This document shows positions 41,674 through 49,901 of a DNA stretch of 64,000 nt, piece after piece; positions within the stretch are counted from its first letter, which is position 1, and every line of letters begins with the position of its first letter. The translations under genes were made by a program, and so were the position numbers. The stretch is from CAYGZL01 sp964354345 (lineage in GTDB: Bacteria > Chloroflexota > Anaerolineae > Anaerolineales > UBA4823), in contig CAYGZL010000043.1 of assembly GCA_964354345.1 (NCBI GenBank), forward strand, positions 1 through 64,000, in the 5' to 3' direction. The notes below the pieces were generated by a model, which did not search any database, was not told where the DNA came from, and saw only the letters and a list, made by a program, of their open reading frames with translations.

Positions 41674-44013
41674 CTACCGGTTATTGTGGTCTAACTGCTG
41701 AGATTGCAGTTGGATTGGTGAAATAGTTGTCAGATCGGCGTAAATCACCAATCGTTTTAAATACATCCGTAGATCGTTGTCCCAGTCAATGCAGGTGATT
41801 AAGGTTAATTGAGATTTGTCGGTAGATTTGACTACAGTAAAGTCGTCATCATTGACGATTTTTTGCTCACGCACCTGGTAAGTGTATATATTCTTTTCCG
41901 TAGATATGGTGACTAATTCACCAGGTTGAAGTAGATCGAGGTTACGGAAAGGTCCATCACTGCCATCTCGCAATGTGACATGTCCGGCCAGGCCGGTGTT
42001 TCCTCCAAGACCAGGCCAGGAAGTATCGCCCATCCAGGCAATCTCTTCTTTCAATCCCGCAATTTTCCAGCTTAAACCGTCGAAGGGGACATATTTTACG
42101 ATTGCGTCTAGCCCAAGAGTTGGAATCATCATTTTGACTACTGGGCTAGTATCCGGCGCAGATTGGCCGGCTGGCACGGGGGTAAGGAGGATCGGAGTTG
42201 GAATGGGAAAATCGGGTAATTTATCTGGTTCTATTGGTTGGGGTACGAGATGATATGTACCTTCCTCTGTTGGAGACCAGCCCGAGGTGATCGAAAGTCC
42301 ATTGTCAACTTGATTGGATGATTGGCTCATCTCAGGTTGGAAAACTTGAGCAGGCTTAATGCTCCACGCCAGCGCGCCAAATAAGACTCCAGAAATAAGC
42401 AGAATCAAACCTGTTCGAGTGAACCAGCTTGCCCAAGGTGAGGTTTTCCGGCGAGCACGGACGCTGTAGGCGATAATACCTGAACCTATCAGGATCAATG
42501 TAAGACTGATTGCCAGGATAATTTCGAATAAATTTGATGAACTGGCGCTTAATTCGATACCGCCTGTGCCTGGCAGCGTGGATGTTACTTGGATTTGGAG
42601 AGTAATGGTGTTCGTTTGTGTTGTGGGATTACTCGTTCCATACACATAGCTGATCGTAGCGTAATTTATTACATTGACGTTCTGTGTCGGAACGTTGTTT
42701 ATTTTTATTTTAATTGTAATGATTGAATATTCTTTGGGTAAAAGAGTTCCGATATTTACCGTTACTTTTTTAGTACTGACATTCGTTGTTGGAGTGCCTT
42801 TCGAGGCTGTGGCGCTACTTGCGGTAAGGGTAAAGTAGGGGGAGGTTAAATAGTCCTCTAGAATTACTTCTTTGGCTGAGGCTAACCCTTTGTTCTCGAC
42901 TCGAATTGTAAAAGTGACCTCATCCTTGATATGAGCTAAAGTAGCATTAACTGCTTTAGTCGAGGCGAGCGTTGGGTATATTGTCCCGGTGGCTGTGGAG
43001 GTGGGTTGAGTGCCTGTCGCTGTTGGTGTTAAGGTAGCGGTATAAGTCGGCGGAGTCCCAGTAAATGTCGGTGTGTTGGTAACCGATGCGGTTGCGGTGG
43101 GGGTTTTCGTGAAGGTATTCGGATCGAAAGCTGTAACGTTAAGGGGCTGAATGTTTGGATTTGTTATGTATTGATAGATATTTGTGGAATATCCATATAG
43201 GAGGGTTGATAGGCTAGCGTTCCCAATGCCGATAATACGAACTGTATAAATGACAGTTATATCTCCACCGACTGAGTTAGTTCCTATGCAGGTCCGGTAA
43301 GTTAGCGATAGAGGATTGCTATCCCATTGACACGCATCGGCATAAGGCCGATCGTTTAACCCCCCAGCCGGGCTGGTGTACGAAGCGCTAATCGAAACAA
43401 TTTCGAAGATGCCCTGAGGAAAATTGATGGCATGAACCAATTGCTCATATTGAGATAAATTTTGGGCGACGTAGCTAAAATTGTATATTTGTCCGACTTG
43501 TACTAGGGTTGGGCCGTTAATAGGGGATATGGTTGTATTCGATAATCCTTCGATAGGCTCCACCCAAAGCTGGCGAGGCGTAGGAGTGCTAATTTCAGGA
43601 ATATCCTGAGCAGTTGCAGTGATATGATACGCCCGAGAGGTGTTATAAGCGTTTGTATTGCGGGTGATTTCGATGGTGTAATAAAATACATGGCAGGTGG
43701 ATGCGGATAAGGAAGTTAGCAACTGTGTGCTGGTACCAACCAGGTTGATATACAGACCATTACTATCGTCCCAAACGAAGTTTACTATAATAGTTGAAGC
43801 CGCTGTATCGCCGCTATTACATAAACGAACACTGACCGGGTAAATATTGGGTCCCTTGATGATCTCGTTTTTATCTAGCCCGATTATGTCCCAGGTGATA
43901 GGTGTCAGGGTTAGAATAGGTGCAGCCTGACTTATCCGGGTTGGTCTGGTGATAGACAAGCCCAGGGTGATTATAAGCACAATAATAAGTAGGATATACT
44001 TTGTGTTGCGCAT
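41674..44013 (-). CDS. Surface protein fused to its own sortase (LPGTG sorting signal plus sortase domain in one chain)
   Basis: 779 residues. Signal peptide (about 1-31); beta-rich extracellular region with DUF11/CARDB-like adhesion modules; Thr/Pro linker (about 300-345); a further beta module (VTFTIRVENKGLASAKEVILEDYL). Then comes a full sorting signal: LPGTG at 480-484, hydrophobic helix (about 496-518) and RARRK (519-523). A second helix (about 535-552), a linker and a sortase domain (about 624-762) follow. The sortase has His678 (LAGHVTLRDG), Cys741 (LTLITC) and Arg754 (KRLVIYA), the complete catalytic triad. Thus substrate and transpeptidase share one polypeptide. An extended -10 (TGATATAAT) ends 9 nt before the ATG. 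Its divergent neighbour is a signal peptidase. Confidence 0.85.
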   Translation of the reverse strand: MRNTKYILLIIVLIITLGLSITRPTRISQAAPILTLTPITWDIIGLDKNEIIKGPNIYPVSVRLCNSGDTAASTIIVNFVWDDSNGLYINLVGTSTQLLTSLSASTCHVFYYTIEITRNTNAYNTSRAYHITATAQDIPEISTPTPRQLWVEPIEGLSNTTISPINGPTLVQVGQIYNFSYVAQNLSQYEQLVHAINFPQGIFEIVSISASYTSPAGGLNDRPYADACQWDSNPLSLTYRTCIGTNSVGGDITVIYTVRIIGIGNASLSTLLYGYSTNIYQYITNPNIQPLNVTAFDPNTFTKTPTATASVTNTPTFTGTPPTYTATLTPTATGTQPTSTATGTIYPTLASTKAVNATLAHIKDEVTFTIRVENKGLASAKEVILEDYLTSPYFTLTASSATASKGTPTTNVSTKKVTVNIGTLLPKEYSIITIKIKINNVPTQNVNVINYATISYVYGTSNPTTQTNTITLQIQVTSTLPGTGGIELSASSSNLFEIILAISLTLILIGSGIIAYSVRARRKTSPWASWFTRTGLILLISGVLFGALAWSIKPAQVFQPEMSQSSNQVDNGLSITSGWSPTEEGTYHLVPQPIEPDKLPDFPIPTPILLTPVPAGQSAPDTSPVVKMMIPTLGLDAIVKYVPFDGLSWKIAGLKEEIAWMGDTSWPGLGGNTGLAGHVTLRDGSDGPFRNLDLLQPGELVTISTEKNIYTYQVREQKIVNDDDFTVVKSTDKSQLTLITCIDWDNDLRMYLKRLVIYADLTTISPIQLQSQQLDHNNR

Positions 44014-44022
44014 TCCTTTGTT

Positions 44023-44031
44023 ATTATATCA
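44023..44031 (-). promoter_or_regulatory. Extended -10 of the sortase-fusion gene
   Basis: TGATATAAT on the minus strand ends 9 nt before the ATG at 44013. AAAGGA lies too close to the start codon to act as a normal Shine-Dalgarno site, so the message is probably near-leaderless. Confidence 0.55.
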
Positions 44032-44071
44032 CTGGGTTCCAGGTTTTTTCTAAATTAGACAGGAGAATCCG

Positions 44072-44578
44072 TTGCATGTGGTTATGTCAGAGCTGGATAT
44101 CCGCCAGACTGATTTCGTTAATATAGCACAAGAGCTTCTGGCTGGAGGTCGCATATTGCGTTTTCAAGCCAGAGGTTTTAGCATGCGCCCATCAATTCTT
44201 GATCAGGATTTTCTTGAAATTCACTCAATATCTCAAAACGAAGTATCTATGGGTGATATTTTACTTTATTTAAGCATTGATGGGCGAATTTTGGTCCATC
44301 GCGTAGTCAAGAAACTAAGAACTGAAAGAGGAGCGGCCTGGATCCTCCAGGGAGATGCGCTGCTCTATCCGGATGGTGTAGTCGAGACTCGCCAGATAAT
44401 TGGTCGGGTTGGCCAGATTGAAAGAAATGGAAAGCGTTGGTTGTTACATACTCCATGGCAGCGAGTGAAAGGTAAAGCCTGGGTAAATATATTATCCATG
44501 GTAAAAGTAGTGATTAGAACAGGTATATCGATAAAATGCTGGTTAAAATTAATCATTCCGCCGCGGAACTCACCTTGA
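44072..44578 (+). CDS. S26 signal peptidase-like protein (SipW/archaeal type)
   Basis: 168 residues. The nucleophile Ser37 is in RGFSMRPSI, and the second conserved box GRILVHRVVKK carries His76 where classical bacterial enzymes have Lys, as in SipW/ER-type peptidases. LQGDALLYPDG matches the later GDxN-like box. It lacks a clear N-terminal membrane helix; the C-terminal stretch (about 140-162) is hydrophobic and could anchor it. The start is TTG at 44072 with AGGAG 6 nt upstream; GTG 44078 or ATG 44084 are alternatives. Divergent from the sortase fusion, it may process that or similar exported proteins. The 3' end overlaps selB by 26 nt. Confidence 0.75.
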   Translation: MHVVMSELDIRQTDFVNIAQELLAGGRILRFQARGFSMRPSILDQDFLEIHSISQNEVSMGDILLYLSIDGRILVHRVVKKLRTERGAAWILQGDALLYPDGVVETRQIIGRVGQIERNGKRWLLHTPWQRVKGKAWVNILSMVKVVIRTGISIKCWLKLIIPPRNSP

Positions 44579-46514
44579 GATGGCGTGTGTCACCTTCCCG
44601 AATCGTAATCCCGATCGTATCCAAATACTCGAGAAAAGCCAATGCATAACGACGGCTTGTGTTGAAATAGTCTCGCACCTGAGCTGCGGTGATGGAACCT
44701 TGCTTACTGATCAATAACCGTAGGTCATCCACCATTTTATCGAAGTCTTGCTTTCGAAAAACTACGTCTGGAGCGACTAAGATCAACTCGCCCAAATCAG
44801 TTAAGGCGTTGAAAACATCCTCGCCGACCACTGTTTGACAATCTTTAGCGGATGGCGGTGCATACGGTGTTTTTTTGAAGGAATCCAGGAGTTGATCTAT
44901 CAGATGAGATTGTTGGGGAGTAAATACAATCTGATGACCTGGGATTTTGATATACCCCCCACTTTCCTCGAGTTTGTTTTCAATCAATAATTTGTAGATC
45001 GTCAGTGTAAAGACACGTCCAGTGATAGATACATTGGCTGTCATACCTCTTCCCAACCTGCTGCGAAATTCTTCTTTCAATATACCAGGTCTGAGGGGGT
45101 ATGTCTGATGATATCGCTGTACTTCACTTAAACTCCGTTCTGCTACACTTAACCAGGCGCTCTGACTGATTATGAGGTGATTAGATTGGGGAAAAGTGTC
45201 TGTTAGTCCTAAATCACCATTCGTAGCGGTTGGTTCGAAAGAAATAAACAGGTTCTGTTTCCATAGTATCTGAAGAGCCTGCTTAGCCATATCTGGAGCA
45301 AGATTAGAGCGGGTGACGACTTCTTTTACCAAGCCTGCACCCACAACTAATAAAGTCTGGAATAATATATCGGCAGGCGTCCCTTGCGAGATTGCTTCCA
45401 ACCGGTTAAGCATATCTTTGGCAAAGCGTTTGTGGCGACCTTTGGGGAACGGATCGACGACCTGACCACCGCCCAATGTCTCCCCAGGAGAGGGACGGCG
45501 CAAGATATAGCGATCACCACGCATGGCGACAACAGGTTGGCTGAGTTCCAATTGTAACCAGCCTTCTTGCCCAGGATTTAGTTCCTCAATCCCGAGCAGC
45601 CTTATGCTGGCCAGTACTTCGGCTGCGCCAAGGTAGAGTTTTACTTCAGTTCGATGTTTTAAAGACTGGGTAATGTCGGGAAGCATCCGAAAACGCACAT
45701 CCAGAAGCTGAGTCGGCTGATAATTCCCAGGATGAGCCAGTACATTACCTCTTTCGAGTTGATCAGTAGTTAATCCGGTAAGGTTCACGGCAGTCCGGCT
45801 GCCAGGGACTGCAATCTCTGCTTTTCTTTTATGTGTCTGTAAACCCCGAATACGCGTGCGAAGTTTTTGAGGTAAGATTTCAACTTCATCACCCAGCCGT
45901 AGACAGCCGTCAATCAAAGTACCTGTTACCACAGTACCAAATCCTGCAATGGTAAATATTCGGTCGATCGGTAGTCGTGCCCGGTTTAAATCTACTCTAT
46001 TTGGGTTTTCTGTCAAACATGTCTGGATGGCTTGAATTAAACCGGGAATGCCCTGGCGAGTTTTTGCTGATACCCGGAGAATCGGTGCTTCCTCTAATAC
46101 GGTACCGGTCAGAACATGGCGGACATCCGCTTCAACCAGGTCCAGCCATTCTGTGTCTTCAATCAAATCGCTCTTGGTTAGAGCAACTACGCCGGTGTGG
46201 ATATGCAGGATATCCAGGATGGCCAGATGTTCTCGGGTTTGCGGCATCACGCCCTCGTCGCAAGCAACGACTAGTAGAGCGGCATCGATTCCACCCACCC
46301 CGGCGAGCATATTTTCTATGAAATCACGGTGCCCAGGTACGTCAATGATGCCAACCTCTTGACCGTCGGGCAAAGTCATCCAGGCAAATCCCAGGTCAAT
46401 GGTCATCTCACGCTCCCGCTCTTCTTTTAACCGGTCTGGATGAGTTCCGGTAAGCGCTTCGACTAGGGATGATTTTCCGTGATCTACATGACCTGCAGTA
46501 CCTATGACCCGCAT
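44553..46514 (-). CDS. selB: Selenocysteine-specific translation elongation factor SelB
   Basis: 653 residues. The GTPase domain has GHVDHGKS (8-15), DVPGHRDFIENMLAG and ALTKSDL. VTGTLIDG and the EF-Tu-like barrels follow, then four winged-helix segments over the last 270 residues (for example FLEYLDTIGITIREGDTRHL at the end), which recognise the SECIS hairpin. It delivers Sec-tRNA to UGA codons, so the organism should make selenoproteins. selA, selD and tRNA-Sec are not in the window, and no gene here shows an evident in-frame UGA. It follows the coiled-coil gene by 6 nt. Confidence 0.93.
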   Translation of the reverse strand: MRVIGTAGHVDHGKSSLVEALTGTHPDRLKEEREREMTIDLGFAWMTLPDGQEVGIIDVPGHRDFIENMLAGVGGIDAALLVVACDEGVMPQTREHLAILDILHIHTGVVALTKSDLIEDTEWLDLVEADVRHVLTGTVLEEAPILRVSAKTRQGIPGLIQAIQTCLTENPNRVDLNRARLPIDRIFTIAGFGTVVTGTLIDGCLRLGDEVEILPQKLRTRIRGLQTHKRKAEIAVPGSRTAVNLTGLTTDQLERGNVLAHPGNYQPTQLLDVRFRMLPDITQSLKHRTEVKLYLGAAEVLASIRLLGIEELNPGQEGWLQLELSQPVVAMRGDRYILRRPSPGETLGGGQVVDPFPKGRHKRFAKDMLNRLEAISQGTPADILFQTLLVVGAGLVKEVVTRSNLAPDMAKQALQILWKQNLFISFEPTATNGDLGLTDTFPQSNHLIISQSAWLSVAERSLSEVQRYHQTYPLRPGILKEEFRSRLGRGMTANVSITGRVFTLTIYKLLIENKLEESGGYIKIPGHQIVFTPQQSHLIDQLLDSFKKTPYAPPSAKDCQTVVGEDVFNALTDLGELILVAPDVVFRKQDFDKMVDDLRLLISKQGSITAAQVRDYFNTSRRYALAFLEYLDTIGITIREGDTRHLKVSSAAE

Positions 46515-46520
46515 GATAAA

Positions 46521-47705
46521 TTATTGTGGACGCGGTCTACCCAGTGTCCGTTCGTAAGTGGTAACCCATTCATGCGCCAGGGCAAGCAACGACTGTAAAC
46601 GTTTCTCGGCTTGTTCATTCACCGTGTGGAGTAAATCCTGAATTCGTTGGATAGTTTCTTCGAGCTGGTTCGTCTTTTCGATCAATTTCTCATATTGACG
46701 AGTGGTTTCGTTGCGCTGTTCTTCGAGTGTCAGAGTATAGTTCGTCCAACGCTTTTGGTCATCGGCGCGGAAGGTTACCCATTCTTGACGAAAACGCTCT
46801 TCCGCCAGGCGTTGTATTTCGGTTAATTCATTAATCCGACGGTCGACTTTTTGGGTCAGTTCCTCTACAGTTTGTTGTGAGCGTTTTACAGCCCGATGGG
46901 TGGCCTCCAATGTTTGCAGGTTGTTCTCGATTTCGGTTGTCTGAGCTTCGATGATCAGGAAACGAGCTTCCCATTCTTTCCACACCCGCTCCCGTTCCAA
47001 CTGATAGAGAGCTTGTTTTTCCATGAAGCCTTCTTGAGATTCACGCCTTTCGGTTTCGATCACTGCAAGCTCATTCATGCGAGTTTCGATTTTCTTGGCG
47101 TTCTGGACAGCCAGTTCAATTCGGCCGCGTTGTTCATCGACTCGCTTGCGCACTGCAGCTACTTCCCCCGTTAAATCAGTTAGCCGCTTGGCATCTTGTC
47201 GACGTCCATCATCCAGTAATCGGATTGTTCGGGTATATTCCTCTTCACTCCGTCGTAATGTATCAAGCCGTCCACGTACTTCATCGATTAATTTTGCTAG
47301 CCGGCTATCTTCCTCAGTTCGAGCTTTCAAGGCGCGCTTGATTTCGGGGAGCGCGTCAAGTTCTTTTCGTAAATCAGCCAGGTTCGTATCAATTGTTCGA
47401 ATCTCGACGCGCCGTAATTTTTCAGCGTCTTCATCGCGCTTTTTGATTTGCCGCTCTAATTCCTCGAAGTATTGTTTTGACTCCAGGCGTTGTTGGAGAA
47501 GGACTTCATCGAAATGATCCATACGAGCAATCAGAGCCGAGAGCCGAGTAATTTCACTGCTGAGATCCTTAATCTGGTTGATTAAGGGCATTACATTCCC
47601 TTCCAACGCAACCAGACGCTCTTCTAAAGCTCCTATACGGGCTTTATCCTTGCGCCGTTCATCATCTAACCAATCAACTTGTTTTATTATTTGATCTAAT
47701 TCCAT
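46521..47705 (-). CDS. Long coiled-coil protein of unknown function
   Basis: 394 residues that are almost entirely charged heptad-rich helix, with no signal peptide, membrane segment or catalytic motif. The N-terminus (MELDQIIKQVDWLDDERRKD) is followed by continuous coiled coil to the basic end GRPRPQ. It resembles SMC-arm or myosin-tail-like sequences only in composition. The ATG at 47705 is chosen because AGGAG lies 8 nt before it; GTG/ATG codons at 47726/47723 are poorly spaced. An extended -10 lies about 60 nt upstream. selB follows 6 nt downstream and is co-transcribed. A structural or scaffold role is a guess. Confidence 0.75.
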   Translation of the reverse strand: MELDQIIKQVDWLDDERRKDKARIGALEERLVALEGNVMPLINQIKDLSSEITRLSALIARMDHFDEVLLQQRLESKQYFEELERQIKKRDEDAEKLRRVEIRTIDTNLADLRKELDALPEIKRALKARTEEDSRLAKLIDEVRGRLDTLRRSEEEYTRTIRLLDDGRRQDAKRLTDLTGEVAAVRKRVDEQRGRIELAVQNAKKIETRMNELAVIETERRESQEGFMEKQALYQLERERVWKEWEARFLIIEAQTTEIENNLQTLEATHRAVKRSQQTVEELTQKVDRRINELTEIQRLAEERFRQEWVTFRADDQKRWTNYTLTLEEQRNETTRQYEKLIEKTNQLEETIQRIQDLLHTVNEQAEKRLQSLLALAHEWVTTYERTLGRPRPQ

Positions 47706-47762
47706 TTGACGATCTCCTGCCATCACCTTATTAATATGATGAAGAATATTAAATGGATAAGC

Positions 47763-47771
47763 ATTATAGCA
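47763..47771 (-). promoter_or_regulatory. Extended -10 promoter of the coiled-coil/selB operon
   Basis: TGCTATAAT on the minus strand, with no -35 match at 17 nt, as is common for extended -10 promoters. It lies just past the stop of the membrane-subunit gene and gives a leader of about 50 nt. Confidence 0.6.
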
Positions 47772-47783
47772 GTTAATTAATGG

Positions 47784-49238
47784 TCATGGGACAGGACCGG
47801 TAACTGCTTGACTCAACCCATTCATTGCTGGCAGTAATAAATTGGGTAATAAACCGAGGAGAAGAATCAGAATACAGGTTAAACATATATATATTATCTG
47901 CGGACGACTTTCGGATATTCGCCACTTATTTTGTGAAGTATCCTCAATTAACATACCGATTGATCGTAAACCACCAATTAAGAGGCCTAAACTGCCAGCG
48001 AGAGAGAGTAATAAAGTAGGCGGGGATTGGTTTGCCAAATAAGTCCAAAGCGCCAGGCGAGCTGGAAATCCTGCAAACAAAGGGAAACCGATCAAGGTAA
48101 GATTCGCAAATAGTAAACCTATGACTACTATCGGCATCTGACGCCCAATCCCTCGTGAACCATCATAAGATAAATTCCCGGTTCTGGATCGGATTAACGA
48201 TAGACTTTGCGCCCAAGCAGCTAATCCGATGCCTTTTGGAATAATTTGGAAGAAAAATATTGTTAAGAAAACACTCTGCGTACCATCAGCAGCGCCTGCC
48301 ATGAAAATGGGGTCTTTTCCAAGTAAACTAAGCGCTTGTAGCATGTAACCGATATCTAGAATTGCAGCATAACCAAATATACGACCGAGGTGTTTTTGAA
48401 AGCAGGACCAGAAACCCCCAACAAGGATCATTAGCGTGCCGATCACTCGAAAACTTATGTACGAAAGAGGTAGCTCGCGTAACCATGCATAGCTTTTCAG
48501 AAAAGTCAGCCCAAATAAAGCGATTACGGTTGGGAGCACGCAGAATACAAACGCGGCGACATATGGATGGGATTCTTCAGCGACCATCGGTAACCAGGTG
48601 TGAAATGGAAAAACAGCAATCCAAAGACTAAATCCCAAACCGACCAACAAAAAAGCACGTAAGATAAAGCCAGAATCCGATAAATCAGGGCTGGCGCTGT
48701 TTACAAACCAACCAGCCAGCAAGATTAATGGCATCCCCAGGGTTTGGTAGGTTAAGAAACGTAAAACACCCTGCCCAACTTTATTGCCGGGAGGTGAAAG
48801 GATGATGATACTGAGTAATACCGCCATCTCAATAATAAGTGCGGCGTAAAGGAAAGGTTTGACAGTCAGGGCGGAGATTAATAAAGCTGAGATGGCCAAT
48901 CCTAGGGGAATAAAGAGCCGGTTGATTTTTGCAGTAAAGGCACCTAAGAACCAATACGAGATTCCAATATATACAAGGGTTAAAACTGGTCGTTCCAGAT
49001 TGGTCAGTACAAAACGACGCCCGAGAATAAATAAAGTATCTGTGAGTTGAATATTTATCTGTGTAAATCCCAACCGGATAAGAATAGGTTCACCGATTGG
49101 TACTGCCCATGCCAGCCAGGCAAAAGAGAGCGTAGTGAATACGCCCACGAGAGTGACCAGTCGTTGCCACCGCCGGAGTAAAAATAAGATAACAGCAGCC
49201 CCTGAGGGGATAACTATCCAAAGGATCGGGGCACTCAC
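47784..49238 (-). CDS. Complex I/Mrp-like membrane subunit (NuoN/NuoM-type), divergent
   Basis: 484 residues with about 14 hydrophobic helices. The proton-antiporter core is recognisable: a TM5-type acid in LIIEMAVLLSI (E137) and the helix-7 break FSLWIAVFPFHTWLP (203-217). In active subunits the latter reads F-x-x-K...PxHxW; here the pumping Lys is Trp206. GYAAILDIGYMLQALSLLGKDP is the later conserved helix. The GTG start overlaps the stop of the previous gene (TAGTG). Probably part of a three-subunit membrane complex with the two upstream genes. Substrate and electron partner are unknown. Confidence 0.75.
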   Translation of the reverse strand: MSAPILWIVIPSGAAVILFLLRRWQRLVTLVGVFTTLSFAWLAWAVPIGEPILIRLGFTQINIQLTDTLFILGRRFVLTNLERPVLTLVYIGISYWFLGAFTAKINRLFIPLGLAISALLISALTVKPFLYAALIIEMAVLLSIIILSPPGNKVGQGVLRFLTYQTLGMPLILLAGWFVNSASPDLSDSGFILRAFLLVGLGFSLWIAVFPFHTWLPMVAEESHPYVAAFVFCVLPTVIALFGLTFLKSYAWLRELPLSYISFRVIGTLMILVGGFWSCFQKHLGRIFGYAAILDIGYMLQALSLLGKDPIFMAGAADGTQSVFLTIFFFQIIPKGIGLAAWAQSLSLIRSRTGNLSYDGSRGIGRQMPIVVIGLLFANLTLIGFPLFAGFPARLALWTYLANQSPPTLLLSLAGSLGLLIGGLRSIGMLIEDTSQNKWRISESRPQIIYICLTCILILLLGLLPNLLLPAMNGLSQAVTGPVP

Positions 49239-49879
49239 TAATTTTCCTCCAACTGGTCTGAGATAAGTAAGTAAGCTCCGATGAGCGCAATTCCCATTGT
49301 GATCGCCGATAATAATCCAGCTACTAATGTAGATATTTCTACAGTTGAGTAAAGAATTTCGAATCCGGACAGAAGAGTTAACAAACCCAGGATTACTTTG
49401 GGTGTTTGGGTGCTTAAGCCGAGTTGGAGAATACCCAAGCCAAGCAGGATTAAGGATCCCATTATTTGTTCAATTTTGGCGTCTGGTATCCAATTACTAA
49501 AATCAGGAGCGACGGATAAAACGAAAGGAATGAAAAGTAACGCAGCCAGGAATTTAAAAGAGTGGGTACTCGCGAACATACGGAGCCGGATCATATTGAT
49601 GGATTGTCGAGATTGGGTAGAATTAGTTGACTTATAACGATTTTCTGTTTCGGGCAATCCAATAAGCGCCAATCCAAGGATTGCACCCGCAATCCACCCT
49701 GCCACAATCTTTGTTACAGCCATTACCAATGGCCAATTTGGTAAGACAAGTAGAAATACCCCGATATATTGAATAGATAAGAGCAGAATTTTTAACCGCC
49801 AGTTTTCCACAATGACTAACAAAGTGGAGGTAGAGGCGATAATGAAAACAGCGGGAAGAAGCGCCTTTTCCAAATCCAA
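49238..49879 (-). CDS. Small membrane subunit, HyfE/NuoK-like position
   Basis: 213 residues with about six membrane helices (for example LLPAVFIIASTSTLLVIV near the start, IVAGWIAGAILGLALIGL, GLLSAITMGIALIGAYLLI near the end). No strong family motif can be read. Size, topology and its place between two antiporter-like subunits suggest a HyfE- or MnhC/NuoK-like partner. The start is TTG with AAAGGT about 9 nt upstream. A cytoplasmic loop near 80-95 is hydrophilic (ETENRYKSTNSTQSRQS). Confidence 0.6.
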   Translation of the reverse strand: MDLEKALLPAVFIIASTSTLLVIVENWRLKILLLSIQYIGVFLLVLPNWPLVMAVTKIVAGWIAGAILGLALIGLPETENRYKSTNSTQSRQSINMIRLRMFASTHSFKFLAALLFIPFVLSVAPDFSNWIPDAKIEQIMGSLILLGLGILQLGLSTQTPKVILGLLTLLSGFEILYSTVEISTLVAGLLSAITMGIALIGAYLLISDQLEEN

Positions 49880-49901
49880 GGGAGTAGACCTTTGTGAGTT
49901 A

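Noticed and set aside
44553..46514. Nearby selenoprotein gene or tRNA-Sec accompanying selB
   Set aside because: All neighbouring genes read as complete without an in-frame UGA, and no tRNA-like cloverleaf was seen, though not excluded by computation.
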